DNA of 43,867 nt. Source: an uncultured Mycoplasmatota bacterium (GTDB lineage Bacteria > Bacillota_I > Bacilli_A > RF39 > UBA660). Positions 1 to 8,752 of the stretch are shown piece after piece (position 1 is the stretch's first letter; each line of letters starts with the position of its first letter). The notes beneath the pieces are model-generated. The model saw only the letters and a list, made by a program, of their open reading frames with translations, searched no databases and was not told the origin of the DNA. The DNA lies in the NCBI GenBank assembly GCA_900544625.1, contig UQVR01000007.1, forward strand, positions 1-43,867, read 5' to 3'. The position numbers and the translations under genes are program-made.

Positions 1-1
1 C

Positions 2-802
2 GTATCTGTATGAATTATCTCCAGCTCCATTTGCGAGTGTTGAGTCATGATAATATATTTTAGACACCGGTGATACACTTTTTTGACTTAAAGTTGTAAT
101 ACATTCAGAAAGATTATCTCCATCAGAACATACATCTGCTAATGTTGATGGAAATTCACTACTTTTTTGAAGATAAATATCCACTGACATTTTAGCATTT
201 TCATTTTCTGATTGGTCTGTACCTAAATTTACAAATGTTAAAGTAAATGTCCAAGTATGAGTTGTTCCAGTACTTGATGAAGTCGTAGATATTGGATAAT
301 CTGTTTTAATATTAAATAAACCAGTTTTACCAGTAACATCAAAACCAGAAACACCACCTGAAGTAACATAAGTTAAACCATCTACTCCAGATGTAACATT
401 ATTGCCTTTTTCATCTTTAATAGTTAGTATTACTTCTGCAGTATTATCACTAGTTGTATAAGTATATGAATTGCTATTTATAACAACTCCCACATAATAA
501 GTAGCACTAGCTTGATTAGTTTTAGTTGATGCCACTAATTTAACCTTTGGATTAGTTGTAGTACTTAAATTAGTACCCCCAGTTGTAAAACTATCTGTTG
601 TGGCACTTAAACTTAAATTATTTCCCTTTGTAAATATCAAGGTATCTCCACTTGCTGTAACTTCTCCTTGAGTTTCTAAATCGTCACTTATCGTAGGTCC
701 CAAATAAGAATATGTAAACTTACCCACTAACAAAGCTATAACTAAAAGTATTAATATAAATATAAAAATTAAAGATAATTTTCTACCATTTATTTTTTCC
801 AT
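2..802 (-). CDS. Large surface protein, N-terminal 267 residues (runs off left edge)
   Basis: Open frame from an ATG at 802 to the window edge with no stop. An AGGTGAT ribosome site precedes it. The protein starts with a short basic stretch and one hydrophobic segment ending in FTYSYLG, like a membrane anchor or a SipW-type signal. Ser/Thr/Asn-rich beta-type sequence follows. It is a clear paralogue of the protein at 20970-22889: both share the blocks YTYT..DN/D.PE(A)..LTIKD, FD(V)TG(T)..GL and VYHHD/IYYHD..L.NGA.DNSYRY in the same order. A plausible promoter is TATAAT (830-825) with TTTATA 17 bp upstream. The function is unknown. By analogy with its paralogue, the missing C-terminus may be a lectin-like variable domain. 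Confidence 0.8.
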   Translation of the reverse strand, partial: MEKINGRKLSLIFIFILILLVIALLVGKFTYSYLGPTISDDLETQGEVTASGDTLIFTKGNNLSLSATTDSFTTGGTNLSTTTNPKVKLVASTKTNQASATYYVGVVINSNSYTYTTSDNTAEVILTIKDEKGNNVTSGVDGLTYVTSGGVSGFDVTGKTGLFNIKTDYPISTTSSSTGTTHTWTFTLTFVNLGTDQSENENAKMSVDIYLQKSSEFPSTLADVCSDGDNLSECITTLSQKSVSPVSKIYYHDSTLANGAGDNSYRY

Positions 803-912
803 GTATATCACCTATTCTCAAATAATTATAACATTAAATTTTAATATTATAAAGAATTTTCTTTAATATTTATAAAAAATATGTTAGAATAACTTTCTAC
901 TAGGGGGCATAT

Positions 913-2004
913 ATGGAAACATGTTTTAAAAATGAATTAAAAGAAAAACAAAAAGAATTAGAAAAGATTCTTTTAAGAACTCCACAAAGTAGTAAAAAAA
1001 TAATATTAGATACGATAGATTCAATAAGAATTAACTTAAGTAAAGAACGAATTCCCGGAAGTATTGATATTCTTTTAGAAGAAGATTACAAAGAATTAAT
1101 TTCATCTAGGTTTTTGTGGTCACAAATCCAAGAATTATCCGCTATAAAAGATGATACACAAGAAATTGAAGAAGATAATTTTAATTTAACTCCAGAATAC
1201 TGGAACATGGGTATAAAAGAAATCATAGACTATTTACACGACTTTTTTAAATATGGAACAAACAAAAAGACTTGGGAAATTTTTCAAAAAATATATAATG
1301 AAAATAAAAAATCAATTAGATTTATAAATGGTGATGCACTTGATTATACCGGAGAAATCATTTACTTAGAATTTTTCAAAAAGTTTTATATAATGGGATG
1401 TCGTCAAAATGAATTTGAAGATATAATGACATTTGCGCATGAATTTGGACATGCCATTCAATTTGCTACAAATTATAAAACTTCAATTTATAATGAATTA
1501 AATATCTATATAGAAATAATTAGCATATTTTTTGAACTTATATGCAATGAATATTTTATTAATAATTTTAAAAGAGAAGCAATAATAAATGGATATAATA
1601 CATTATCAAAGCATCTTTCTTCTGCCCAAAACTTAAATAGCGAATTAACTTTATTAAAAATAATTCAAATAAAGGCAAATGAAACTTTAACTACATTAAG
1701 AAAAAATATTGATGAACTTTTAGAGGTATTAACTAAAGAAGATATATCACATATAATGACTTTAAGACCCGCTAGAGACTACATATATGTAATTGCATTT
1801 AATATTGCAACTAACCTATTTATGATTTATAAAAATGATCCAGACTATGCCTTTTATTTAGTATATAAAATCATTAATTTAGATTTAAATATGAATAAAG
1901 AAGAATATTTTAAACAATTACAAAGATTAGATATAACAAATATAAAGAATACTAAAGAATATAACGAACTTATTTTATCAAGATGTCGTAGTATTCAAAA
2001 ATAA
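913..2004 (+). CDS. Small M3-like zinc metallopeptidase
   Basis: A 363-residue protein with AGGGGG just upstream of its ATG. It carries HEFGH at residues 176-180 (two zinc-ligand histidines and the catalytic Glu) followed by ExxS at 201-204. The third ligand Glu thus lies 25 residues after the first His, as in the M3 family (oligoendopeptidase F, thimet oligopeptidase). M3 enzymes are normally about 560-690 residues, so this is a short version in which much of the N-terminal helical part is missing. No signal peptide is seen, so a cytoplasmic peptidase is likely. The substrate is unknown. It is a single-gene unit closed by a bidirectional terminator shared with ffh. Confidence 0.75.
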   Translation: METCFKNELKEKQKELEKILLRTPQSSKKIILDTIDSIRINLSKERIPGSIDILLEEDYKELISSRFLWSQIQELSAIKDDTQEIEEDNFNLTPEYWNMGIKEIIDYLHDFFKYGTNKKTWEIFQKIYNENKKSIRFINGDALDYTGEIIYLEFFKKFYIMGCRQNEFEDIMTFAHEFGHAIQFATNYKTSIYNELNIYIEIISIFFELICNEYFINNFKREAIINGYNTLSKHLSSAQNLNSELTLLKIIQIKANETLTTLRKNIDELLEVLTKEDISHIMTLRPARDYIYVIAFNIATNLFMIYKNDPDYAFYLVYKIINLDLNMNKEEYFKQLQRLDITNIKNTKEYNELILSRCRSIQK

Positions 2005-2040
2005 TATAAAACACCAGTAAAAGACTGGTGTTTTATATTT
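2004..2040. terminator. Bidirectional terminator between the peptidase gene and ffh
   Basis: A perfect 15-bp stem (2004-2018 with 2024-2038) contains ACACCAGT/ACTGGTGT, has a 5-nt loop, and is flanked by A/T runs on both sides. The two genes converge on it. Confidence 0.85.
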
Positions 2041-2046
2041 ATTTTT

Positions 2047-3345
2047 TTAAAAAGGCATATTCCCACTAGACATTTTTTTCATCATGTCCTTCATCATTTC
2101 AAATTGTTTTAAAAGTCTATTAACCTCTTCAACACTTCTTCCACTTCCCTTTGCTATTCTTTGTTTACGAGAAGATTTCAATATTTCTGGTTTTCTTCTT
2201 TCTTCTGGTGTCATAGATTGAAGTATTGCTTCAACATGAGCTAAATCTTTTGGATCTATTGATATATTATTAAGTCCCATTTTTCTTGCTTGAGGTAACA
2301 TTTTTAAAATATTTTCTAATGGTCCAAGTTTCTTTATTTGCTTTAGGTTACTTAAAAAATCATTTAAATCATAAGTACCTTTTTTCATTTTCTTAGCTTG
2401 TTTTCTTGCAGCATCCTCATCAATAACATCTTCTACTTTACTTACTATTTCTAGAATATCCCCCATATCAAGTATTCTTTCAGCCATTCTATCTGGATAA
2501 AATTCACTTAATCCATCCATTTTTTCACTTGTACCCACAAACTTAATTGGAATATGTGTTAAATGTCTTACCGATAAAGCAACTCCACCTTTAGTATTTC
2601 CATCTAACTTAGTTAAAATACATCCAGTTAAATCTAAAGCGCTATTAAAACCTGTAATAACATTAATAGCATCTTGCCCCATAGAACCATCAATAACTAA
2701 GATTTTTTCATGTGGATGTACAGCCTCATCAACATCTTTTAATTCTTGCATTAAAGCCTCATCTATTTGAAGTCTACCTGCTGTATCTATAATTATATAA
2801 TCATTATTATTTTCTTTAGCAAATTCTATTGCATCACTAACTATTTTAGTAACATTACCATCTTTACTAAATACATCTATATTTAATTCTTTACCTAATG
2901 TTTTTAATTGATCTATTGCGGCTGGTCTATAAATATCTGCAGCAACTAGTAATGGCTTCTTATTATATTTTTTTCTTAAATAATTTGCAAGTTTTCCTGC
3001 AGTTGTAGTTTTACCACTACCTTGAAGCCCTACAAGCATTAAAATTGTGGGTTTTTTATTTACCTCTAAAGAAACATAATCTCCCCCAAGTAATGTAACT
3101 AATTCATCTTTTACAATTTTTAAGAAAACTTCATCAGGTTTTAAGCTTTTCCCAACTTCAGCATCTAAGGCTTTAGCTTTAACATCAGCCACAAATTCTT
3201 TAACTACTTGATAGTTAACATCAGCCTCAAGTAACGCTATTCTAATTTCTCTAGTCGCATCTCCAATATTATCTTCAGTAATTTTTCCCATACCTCTAAT
3301 ATTCTTTAATGCATTACTTATTCTATCTCCCATATATTCAAACAT
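2047..3345 (-). CDS. ffh: Signal recognition particle protein Ffh (SRP54)
   Basis: A 432-residue GTPase that binds 4.5S/SRP RNA and signal sequences of nascent membrane proteins and hands them to FtsY. The N domain starts MFEYMGDRIS. The P-loop GLQGSGKTT lies at about 106-114, DTAGR near 187, and TKLDG follows further on in the G domain. The C-terminal M domain is methionine-rich and ends FEMMKDMMKKMSSGNMPF, typical of Ffh. Length and order are standard. AAAGGAG precedes the chosen ATG. The usual neighbour ylxM is absent upstream, where the divergent vanY-like gene lies instead. Confidence 0.97.
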   Translation of the reverse strand: MFEYMGDRISNALKNIRGMGKITEDNIGDATREIRIALLEADVNYQVVKEFVADVKAKALDAEVGKSLKPDEVFLKIVKDELVTLLGGDYVSLEVNKKPTILMLVGLQGSGKTTTAGKLANYLRKKYNKKPLLVAADIYRPAAIDQLKTLGKELNIDVFSKDGNVTKIVSDAIEFAKENNNDYIIIDTAGRLQIDEALMQELKDVDEAVHPHEKILVIDGSMGQDAINVITGFNSALDLTGCILTKLDGNTKGGVALSVRHLTHIPIKFVGTSEKMDGLSEFYPDRMAERILDMGDILEIVSKVEDVIDEDAARKQAKKMKKGTYDLNDFLSNLKQIKKLGPLENILKMLPQARKMGLNNISIDPKDLAHVEAILQSMTPEERRKPEILKSSRKQRIAKGSGRSVEEVNRLLKQFEMMKDMMKKMSSGNMPF

Positions 3346-3420
3346 AATTATCTACTCCTTTGATGTATACAAAAATATTACTATAAATTCCTAACAAAAT
3401 CAATTATTTTATAACAATTA

Positions 3421-3449
3421 TTGTATTTTATAAATTAATAATATATAAT
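3421..3449 (+). promoter_or_regulatory. Sigma-A promoter of the VanY-like gene
   Basis: TTGTAT (3421-3426), a 17-bp spacer, and TATAAT (3444-3449), 20 bp before the start codon. Confidence 0.6.
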
Positions 3450-3468
3450 TAAAACAAGGTGAAAATAA

Positions 3469-4569
3469 ATGAAGAAAAAAAGAAAAATGAAAAAAAGTAT
3501 TACCAAAATAATTTTATTACTAATAATAGGTGGATTAGTAATTGGCACAGCAAAATATTTTATGGATCATAAAACTCCAGATACAAAAAAAGCAAATAGT
3601 GAAATTAAGGAACTTATGAACAAAAATAATATTAAAGATTCAGACTATTCTAAAACTTTAGAATATGTTTTATTAAATAATATTTATGATGAAAAATATT
3701 TAAAAGAATATAAAGACATTAAATTTAATAATAAAAAGGATTTTGAAAGTATTTTAACAACGTTTTTACCAAAAGGATACTCTGGAAAAGAAATAAATTA
3801 CCTATTTAAATTAAGCGAAAAAAATATAAATATATTAAAAGAAATGGACTATAAGGATATATCTAATTATTATGTAATTAAAAACTTTAATGCTAGTAAC
3901 ATTGATAGATATATTAAATATGAAAAAAAAGCTTTAGACTATAAAGATATAGTTACTAAAGTAAACCTAAAACTAGATTTACCAGTTTACACAGATACCC
4001 AAGAAGTTAAAGATGCTAATGATTTATTAGTGCTTGTTAACAAATATAATCATTTACCTAAAAATTATAAACCAAGTGATTTAGCATATTTAGATGGAGC
4101 TTATGGAAATAAGGTTCCAATGCGAAGTATTATTAAAGAACCATTCTTAGAACTTCAAGCCTCTGCTAAAAAAGAAATAAATATCAAACTAATGCCCACA
4201 ACAGCATTTCGTGATGAATCATTTCAAAGAACTTTATATACAAATTATGTTAACAAAGAAGGTGTGGAAAAAGCCGATACTTATTCAGCACGTCCAAGTT
4301 ATTCAGAACATCAAACAGGTTTATCAATTGATTTAAAAAATATTGCTTTATCAAATGTGAGATTAACTGATGAAAATTATGAATGGCTACACAATAATGC
4401 TTATAAATATGGATTTATTATAAGATTTCCAAAAGATAAAGAAAACATTACACTCTACCAATTTGAAAACTGGCATATTCGTTATGTAGGTAAAGAAGCT
4501 GCCAAAATAATTTATGAAAATAATTTAACTCTGGAAGAATACATTGATTTATACGTTACAGAATACTAA
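3469..4569 (+). CDS. D-alanyl-D-alanine carboxypeptidase, VanY/LdcB type
   Basis: A 366-residue peptidoglycan-trimming zinc peptidase anchored by one N-terminal membrane segment (about residues 11-30). The C-terminal M15B domain shows all key motifs: FRD near 247-249, the SEHQTGLSIDL block (His281 and Asp288 as zinc ligands), and FENWHIRYVG (catalytic Glu about 333 and zinc His336). The middle region (50-180) is Lys/Asn-rich and looks like a spacer. AAGGTGA precedes the ATG. It is monocistronic, divergent from ffh, and ends at a strong hairpin. No resistance genes are nearby, so a housekeeping wall-remodelling role is the simplest reading. Confidence 0.88.
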   Translation: MKKKRKMKKSITKIILLLIIGGLVIGTAKYFMDHKTPDTKKANSEIKELMNKNNIKDSDYSKTLEYVLLNNIYDEKYLKEYKDIKFNNKKDFESILTTFLPKGYSGKEINYLFKLSEKNINILKEMDYKDISNYYVIKNFNASNIDRYIKYEKKALDYKDIVTKVNLKLDLPVYTDTQEVKDANDLLVLVNKYNHLPKNYKPSDLAYLDGAYGNKVPMRSIIKEPFLELQASAKKEINIKLMPTTAFRDESFQRTLYTNYVNKEGVEKADTYSARPSYSEHQTGLSIDLKNIALSNVRLTDENYEWLHNNAYKYGFIIRFPKDKENITLYQFENWHIRYVGKEAAKIIYENNLTLEEYIDLYVTEY

Positions 4570-4600
4570 AAATAGAACTCAAAAACCGAGTTCTATTTTT
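4568..4600. terminator. Bidirectional terminator (vanY-like gene and the minus-strand small RNA)
   Basis: A perfect 13-bp stem, AAAAATAGAACTC / GAGTTCTATTTTT, with a 7-nt loop. It has U-runs when read in either direction. Confidence 0.85.
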
Positions 4601-4660
4601 ATAGTGAATTGGCTAACCAGTTCACACTATCCCTTTTATTCTAGCTCCCCTGCTAGCTTA
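4568..4660 (-). ncRNA. Candidate small RNA, about 93 nt
   Basis: A complete minus-strand transcription unit with no open frame. TTGCAA (4694-4689) and TATAAT (4671-4666) are 17 bp apart, a predicted start lies near 4660, and the unit ends at the terminator at 4568-4600. The predicted RNA has a 5-bp stem CTAGC/GCTAG with loop AGGGGA (4656-4641), a single-stranded AAAAGGG stretch, and a 12-bp stem with a 2-nt bulge (4630-4601), followed by the terminator. The G-rich loop and linker look available for pairing with C-rich or Shine-Dalgarno-complementary targets. The family is not recognised; it does not look like SRP RNA, 6S RNA or a riboswitch known to me. Seen: the promoter, stems and terminator. 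Inferred: that it is expressed and regulatory. Confidence 0.5.
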
Positions 4661-4665
4661 ATTAA

Positions 4666-4694
4666 ATTATAACCAGTTTACTTTTAGTTTGCAA
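4666..4694 (-). promoter_or_regulatory. Sigma-A promoter of the candidate small RNA
   Basis: TTGCAA, 17-bp spacer, TATAAT on the minus strand. It lies downstream of the sigE stop codon, so it cannot serve sigE and points only at the non-coding stretch. Confidence 0.6.
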
Positions 4695-4728
4695 TACATT
4701 TTACAATTACATTTACATGACATTTACA

Positions 4729-5412
4729 TTATCTTATCATTACTTGTTTTAATTTTCTAATTACTTTTTTCTCAATTCTTGAGATATATGATTGACTAAT
4801 ACCAAGTATTTCAGCAACTTCTTTTTGAGTATATTCTTTTGTATTATTAAGACCATATCTTAAAGTCATTATTTCTTTATCTCTATCTTGCAAATCTTCA
4901 ATTTCTTTAGAAAGTATTTCCTTATCAACTTGTTTTTCATATTCATTTGGAACCAAATCAGCATCTGTACCAAGGATATCTTCAAGATGAAGTTCATTTC
5001 CTTCCGCATCATAATTTAAGGCATCTTCTAAAGAAACTTCAGCTTTTTTTCTTTTGTTTTTTCTTAAAAACATTAATATTTCATTAGAAATACACCTTGA
5101 TGCATAAGTAGCTAATTTTATATTTTTATCTATTTTATAAGTATTAATTCCTTTAATTAATCCAATCGAACCAATACTTACTAAGTCTTCAATGTCATAA
5201 GTAGTATTCTCATACTTTTTAGCTAAAAATACTACTAATCTTAAATTATGTTCTATTAAAATATTTCTAGCTTCTTCATCTCCAGCTTTAGCCCTAATTA
5301 AATATTTTAACTCATCTTCCTTAGATAATGGTGGTGGCAATTTATCCGTAGCCCCCACAAAGAACACTTCATTATACTTAACTACCAACCATTCAATTAT
5401 TTTTCTAAACAT
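4729..5412 (-). CDS. sigE: Sporulation sigma factor SigE (pro-sigma-E)
   Basis: A 227-residue sigma-70 family factor that directs early mother-cell transcription. It matches Bacillus SigE closely, including the N-terminal pro-sequence and its junction (EVFFVGATDKLPPPLS, equivalent to EVYYIGG..LPPPLS, where SpoIIGA cleaves). Region 2 is NLRLVVFLAKKYENT..DIEDLVSIGSIGL, followed by KLATYASRCISNEILMFLR. Region 4 ends with the helix-turn-helix KEVAEILGISQSYISRIEKK. GGAGGATAT precedes the ATG, which lies inside the end of spoIIGA (16-bp overlap), so the two are translationally coupled as in Bacillus. sigG, often the next gene, is absent here. Confidence 0.95.
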   Translation of the reverse strand: MFRKIIEWLVVKYNEVFFVGATDKLPPPLSKEDELKYLIRAKAGDEEARNILIEHNLRLVVFLAKKYENTTYDIEDLVSIGSIGLIKGINTYKIDKNIKLATYASRCISNEILMFLRKNKRKKAEVSLEDALNYDAEGNELHLEDILGTDADLVPNEYEKQVDKEILSKEIEDLQDRDKEIMTLRYGLNNTKEYTQKEVAEILGISQSYISRIEKKVIRKLKQVMIR

Positions 5413-6200
5413 ATATCCTCCATTAATTTATAATTAAGTAATACATCACTACCATTAATATTAAATTCATTATTACTAATACCTATTAAATAATTAGTAA
5501 ATATTTGATTATTAATTTTTAAATATTTGATTTTAAAACATTCAATTAATCCATATCTATTGAGTGCTTTATATGGAACATACATTGGGCTTCTTATATT
5601 AATATAGTTAGAAAGAATTTTTCTAGATATAATTATTACATATTTTTTACTAATTGGATCCCTAAGTTTATTACCTGAATCAATAAATCCGTTACAAGAT
5701 AATATTTTTCCATTATTAAAAACTATTTCTAACTTACAATTAAAATTATATGTACTCTTAAACTTTTTATGTTCACAAATATACAAAACTAGTATTAAAG
5801 GTCCCACTAATAAAAGTAAAATATAATTTATACTTAACCCATCGAAATAAAAAATCATCCCTTCTCTTTTATAACTAAACTCTATATCTAACATATATAA
5901 AAAACCACCAAGAATAACACTACACATATAAAGATATAACAAATTCATTAAAGTATATTTAATATTTTTATATTTAAAAGCAATTAACACCATTAATATA
6001 CTAACTAAAATTTTTATAATAAATAACAATATTTTATTAAATGGTAAAAACAATATTCCTAAGGATAAACCTCCGAATAAAGCAGAAATAAATAGTCTTT
6101 TTATATTCATATGTCTTTTTAAAGTAATATCAATTGTCATAAGTAATAATAAATCATAACAAAAATTAAGTAAAAATATTAAATCTAAATATATTTTCAT
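5397..6200 (-). CDS. spoIIGA: SpoIIGA, membrane aspartic protease that activates pro-SigE
   Basis: The start is ATG at 6200, with GGTGAT upstream, giving MKIYLDLIFLLNFCYDLLLL, which matches the known SpoIIGA N-terminus. An upstream TTG at 6212 is less likely. The first about 150 residues hold five hydrophobic segments. The C-terminal domain carries the aspartic-protease motif FIDSGNKLRDP and a second conserved stretch, VPYKALNRYGLIECFK. At 267 residues it is somewhat shorter than Bacillus SpoIIGA (about 309). In the septal membrane it would remove the SigE pro-sequence after a forespore signal from SigF. It is encoded directly upstream of its substrate and behind the ftsZ terminator. Confidence 0.93.
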   Translation of the reverse strand: MKIYLDLIFLLNFCYDLLLLMTIDITLKRHMNIKRLFISALFGGLSLGILFLPFNKILLFIIKILVSILMVLIAFKYKNIKYTLMNLLYLYMCSVILGGFLYMLDIEFSYKREGMIFYFDGLSINYILLLLVGPLILVLYICEHKKFKSTYNFNCKLEIVFNNGKILSCNGFIDSGNKLRDPISKKYVIIISRKILSNYINIRSPMYVPYKALNRYGLIECFKIKYLKINNQIFTNYLIGISNNEFNINGSDVLLNYKLMEDICLEK

Positions 6201-6225
6201 TATTATCACCAAAAATATTATAAAA

Positions 6226-6255
6226 AAAAAAGTAACAATAATTTGTTACTTTTTG
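6226..6255. terminator. Terminator after ftsZ
   Basis: Hairpin AGTAACAA/TTGTTACT (6231-6238 with 6243-6250) extended by A/T pairs. On the minus strand it is followed by about ten U, separating the ftsAZ transcript from spoIIGA-sigE. Confidence 0.8.
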
Positions 6256-6272
6256 TCGATACTTTTTAATTT

Positions 6273-7334
6273 TTAATAATTATCGCTTCTTAAGAATGGT
6301 GGAATTTCATACTCATCATCTACTTCAGGAGTAGGTCTTCTTTTTTGAACATGCACTTCATCACTAAATAATGCTTCTTCTCCAACTTCATCATCAAATC
6401 CAGTTGCTATAACAGTAACAATTACTTCATCAGTTAAATTATCATTTTTTATAGCTCCGAAGATTATATTTATATCTGAGTTTGCTGCTTCTCTAACTGT
6501 TTCAACAGCATCTTCAATTTCAAATAAAGTAAGATTCTTACCACCAGTTACATTAACAATAGCGTTTGTAGCCCCTTCAATAGTTGCTTCCAAAAGTGAA
6601 TTAGATACTGCTTGTCTAGCTGCTTCAATAGCTCTATTTTCACCAGCATTACATCCAATACCAATGATTGCTGTACCACTCTTTTCCATAACAGTTTTAA
6701 CATCTGCAAAGTCAAGGTTGATAACTCCCGTAACGGCAATTAAATCTGATATTGATTGAACACCTCTATGAAGTACATTATCTACTTCTTTAAATGCATC
6801 TTCAAAACTTGTAGTTTTATCAATTAATTCCCTTAATCTATCATTTGGTATAATAATTAAACTATCAACATGAGTTCTTAATTCTTCTAAACCAACTAAA
6901 GCATTTTCCATTCTCTTTTTACCTTCAAATCTAAATGGTTTAGTAACAATACCAACTGTTAAAGCTCCCATATTTTGAGCAATTTCAGCAATAATCGGAG
7001 CAGCACCAGTACCAGTACCTCCGCCAAGTCCACAAGCAACAAATACCATATCTGCTCCTTGAAGTGCATCTTCTAATTCATTCTTACTTTCTAAAGCAGC
7101 ACTTCTTCCAACCTCAGGATTAGCTCCAGCTCCTCTTCCTCCAGTAATATTTTTACCTATTTGTATTTTATTTTGACATAAAGAAGCATTTAAAACTTGT
7201 AGATCCGTATTAACAACATAAAATTCAACACTTTTAACTCCTTCTTCAATCATTCGGTTTACGGCGTTACATCCACCTCCGCCTACACCAACTACTTTAA
7301 TTTTGGCTATTTGATCCATCTGTAATCCATTCAT
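6273..7334 (-). CDS. ftsZ: Cell division protein FtsZ
   Basis: Tubulin-like GTPase that forms the division ring, including the polar ring of sporulation. The tubulin signature GGGTGTG lies at about 104-110, with [15 protein letters not shown] near the N-terminus. The C-terminus ends in the conserved tail [11 protein letters not shown], which binds FtsA. I place the start at the ATG at 7334 ([16 protein letters not shown]) because GGGAG lies 8 nt upstream. The in-frame ATG at 7349 directly abuts the ftsA stop and has no spaced ribosome site. The product is 353 residues, standard for the family. It is co-transcribed with ftsA. Confidence 0.97.
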   Translation of the reverse strand: MNGLQMDQIAKIKVVGVGGGGCNAVNRMIEEGVKSVEFYVVNTDLQVLNASLCQNKIQIGKNITGGRGAGANPEVGRSAALESKNELEDALQGADMVFVACGLGGGTGTGAAPIIAEIAQNMGALTVGIVTKPFRFEGKKRMENALVGLEELRTHVDSLIIIPNDRLRELIDKTTSFEDAFKEVDNVLHRGVQSISDLIAVTGVINLDFADVKTVMEKSGTAIIGIGCNAGENRAIEAARQAVSNSLLEATIEGATNAIVNVTGGKNLTLFEIEDAVETVREAANSDINIIFGAIKNDNLTDEVIVTVIATGFDDEVGEEALFSDEVHVQKRRPTPEVDDEYEIPPFLRSDNY

Positions 7335-7349
7335 ATTCCATTCTCCCAT

Positions 7350-8591
7350 CTAATTATCAAAAAAGTATCCAAACAGCTTTCCTAATAAAGAATCATCTGA
7401 TATGTTTACCTTTCTATGTATTCCACTTAATTCTTCTTGTTCACTTATACTTAAAATAGAAAAATCTCTATTTCGTAATCTTAATCTACTATCATAATAT
7501 TTTATTAAACCTACACAAGTTGAAAATTTATTGTGTCTAGCACCTATTTCAACAACCGTACCTACTTCAGCATCCTTAAAAACATAATTCATAATATTTT
7601 TAAAATCAGCTATTTCTGTAACTCCCCCTGTAACAATTATATAACTAATTTCCTTTTTTGTTAAGAGATTTATTTGTTTTTTTGCTAAATTTAATATTTC
7701 TTCTAATCTTCCCATCACAATTTCACTAGCATCAAATTGATTAATTTTAATTTTTTCACCATTTTTATTATCTAAAATAATTGATTCGCTTGGTTGAGCA
7801 TTTGTTTTGTCTGCTAGTGCAATAGATTCTTTCAAATATAATGCATCTTTTCTATTTATTTTATAAACATAGCCTAAATCATAATCGATAGCTTCTCCCC
7901 CCATATCAATTACTTCACAACCAGTTATAATACCTTTATTAAAAATTGCTACATTTGTTTTAGAAGCTCCTATATTTATTACCGCTCCTACTTCCCCACT
8001 ATTTTTAACATTTTTAAATTCATAATAATCGCCAATTGGTCCCACTGTTATATCCACCACTGTTACATTCATTTTCTCAAGTATTTTAACAATTGGTGTT
8101 ACATTTTTCTTAGGAACTGTTGCTACCACTGTTTTAACTCTTAATTTTTCAGCTTGCATTCCTAATGGCATATCAGTAACAACACTATCATTAAGCAAAA
8201 ACTTTGTTGGAAGTATAGCTACAATTTCTCTATTATCCATTATTTTACCTTGAATAGCAGTTTGCATTGATTTAATAATATCATTACCCGTTACAACATT
8301 ATTATCATTTGTAATAGAAGCATACCCCTCACTTAAGAAACATTCCATTCCATTATTTGGAACACTAACAATTACTTTAGTTATTTTAAAACCTATTTGT
8401 TCTTCACATTTTTTAAAAACATCATCTAAAGCCTCAATCGTACTCTCTGGATTAACTATAAATCCTTTTTTAATTCCTCTAGATAAAGAATCTACGCACG
8501 CAAGAATATTTAGTTTATTACGCACTATTTCCCCAACAACGAGTTTAATAGTATGACTACCGATATCTAAACTAGCAATTATCTTTCGCAT
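7350..8591 (-). CDS. ftsA: Cell division protein FtsA
   Basis: Actin-like ATPase that tethers FtsZ to the membrane. The start is ATG at 8591 with AGGAGA upstream, giving MRKIIASLDIGSHTIKLVVGE, the family's phosphate-1 motif. An upstream frame extension to 8648 has no ribosome site. Other visible motifs are VINIGASKTNVAIF (phosphate 2), an adenosine-type IIVTGGVTEI motif, and a C-terminal LLGKLFGYFFD that is a good amphipathic membrane-targeting helix. The product is 413 residues, near the usual 420-440. It is directly upstream of ftsZ as in most Bacillota. Confidence 0.95.
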   Translation of the reverse strand: MRKIIASLDIGSHTIKLVVGEIVRNKLNILACVDSLSRGIKKGFIVNPESTIEALDDVFKKCEEQIGFKITKVIVSVPNNGMECFLSEGYASITNDNNVVTGNDIIKSMQTAIQGKIMDNREIVAILPTKFLLNDSVVTDMPLGMQAEKLRVKTVVATVPKKNVTPIVKILEKMNVTVVDITVGPIGDYYEFKNVKNSGEVGAVINIGASKTNVAIFNKGIITGCEVIDMGGEAIDYDLGYVYKINRKDALYLKESIALADKTNAQPSESIILDNKNGEKIKINQFDASEIVMGRLEEILNLAKKQINLLTKKEISYIIVTGGVTEIADFKNIMNYVFKDAEVGTVVEIGARHNKFSTCVGLIKYYDSRLRLRNRDFSILSISEQEELSGIHRKVNISDDSLLGKLFGYFFDN

Positions 8592-8696
8592 GCACACATC
8601 TCCTATTACCTTATAAATAATTATATCTAAAAATACCCATTCATGCAAGGACTTTTTAAAACTATCAACTATTTTTCATTCGTTTTAATTATTAAG

Positions 8697-8725
8697 TAAT
8701 AATAAAATATTATCTTTCATATAGT
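8697..8725 (+). promoter_or_regulatory. Possible SigE promoter of spoIIIAH
   Basis: TAATAAT (8697-8703), a 14-bp spacer, and CATATAGT (8718-8725). The Bacillus SigE consensus is kmATATT-N14-CATACAhT, so this has one mismatch in the -35 and two in the -10. In Bacillus the spoIIIA operon is SigE-dependent, which makes the match plausible but not proven. Confidence 0.4.
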
Positions 8726-8752
8726 TAAGTAGCTTTAGATGGAGGAATATTT

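Noticed and set aside
4601..4660. SRP RNA or a known riboswitch as the identity of the small RNA
   Set aside because: The GGAA-type SRP tetraloop and asymmetric loop are absent, and no downstream gene lies in the right orientation for a riboswitch.
6217..6260. Spo0A-box-like TTTGTCGAT and a TATAAT just upstream of spoIIGA
   Set aside because: The TATAAT is so close that transcription would begin at the ribosome site, and a single 8/9 match is weak evidence in AT-rich DNA. spoIIG is Spo0A-dependent in Bacillus, but I cannot place its promoter here.
6548..6739. 63-codon minus-strand frame inside ftsZ and similar overlapping frames elsewhere
   Set aside because: They lie wholly inside well-identified genes, lack ribosome sites and show no independent motif.
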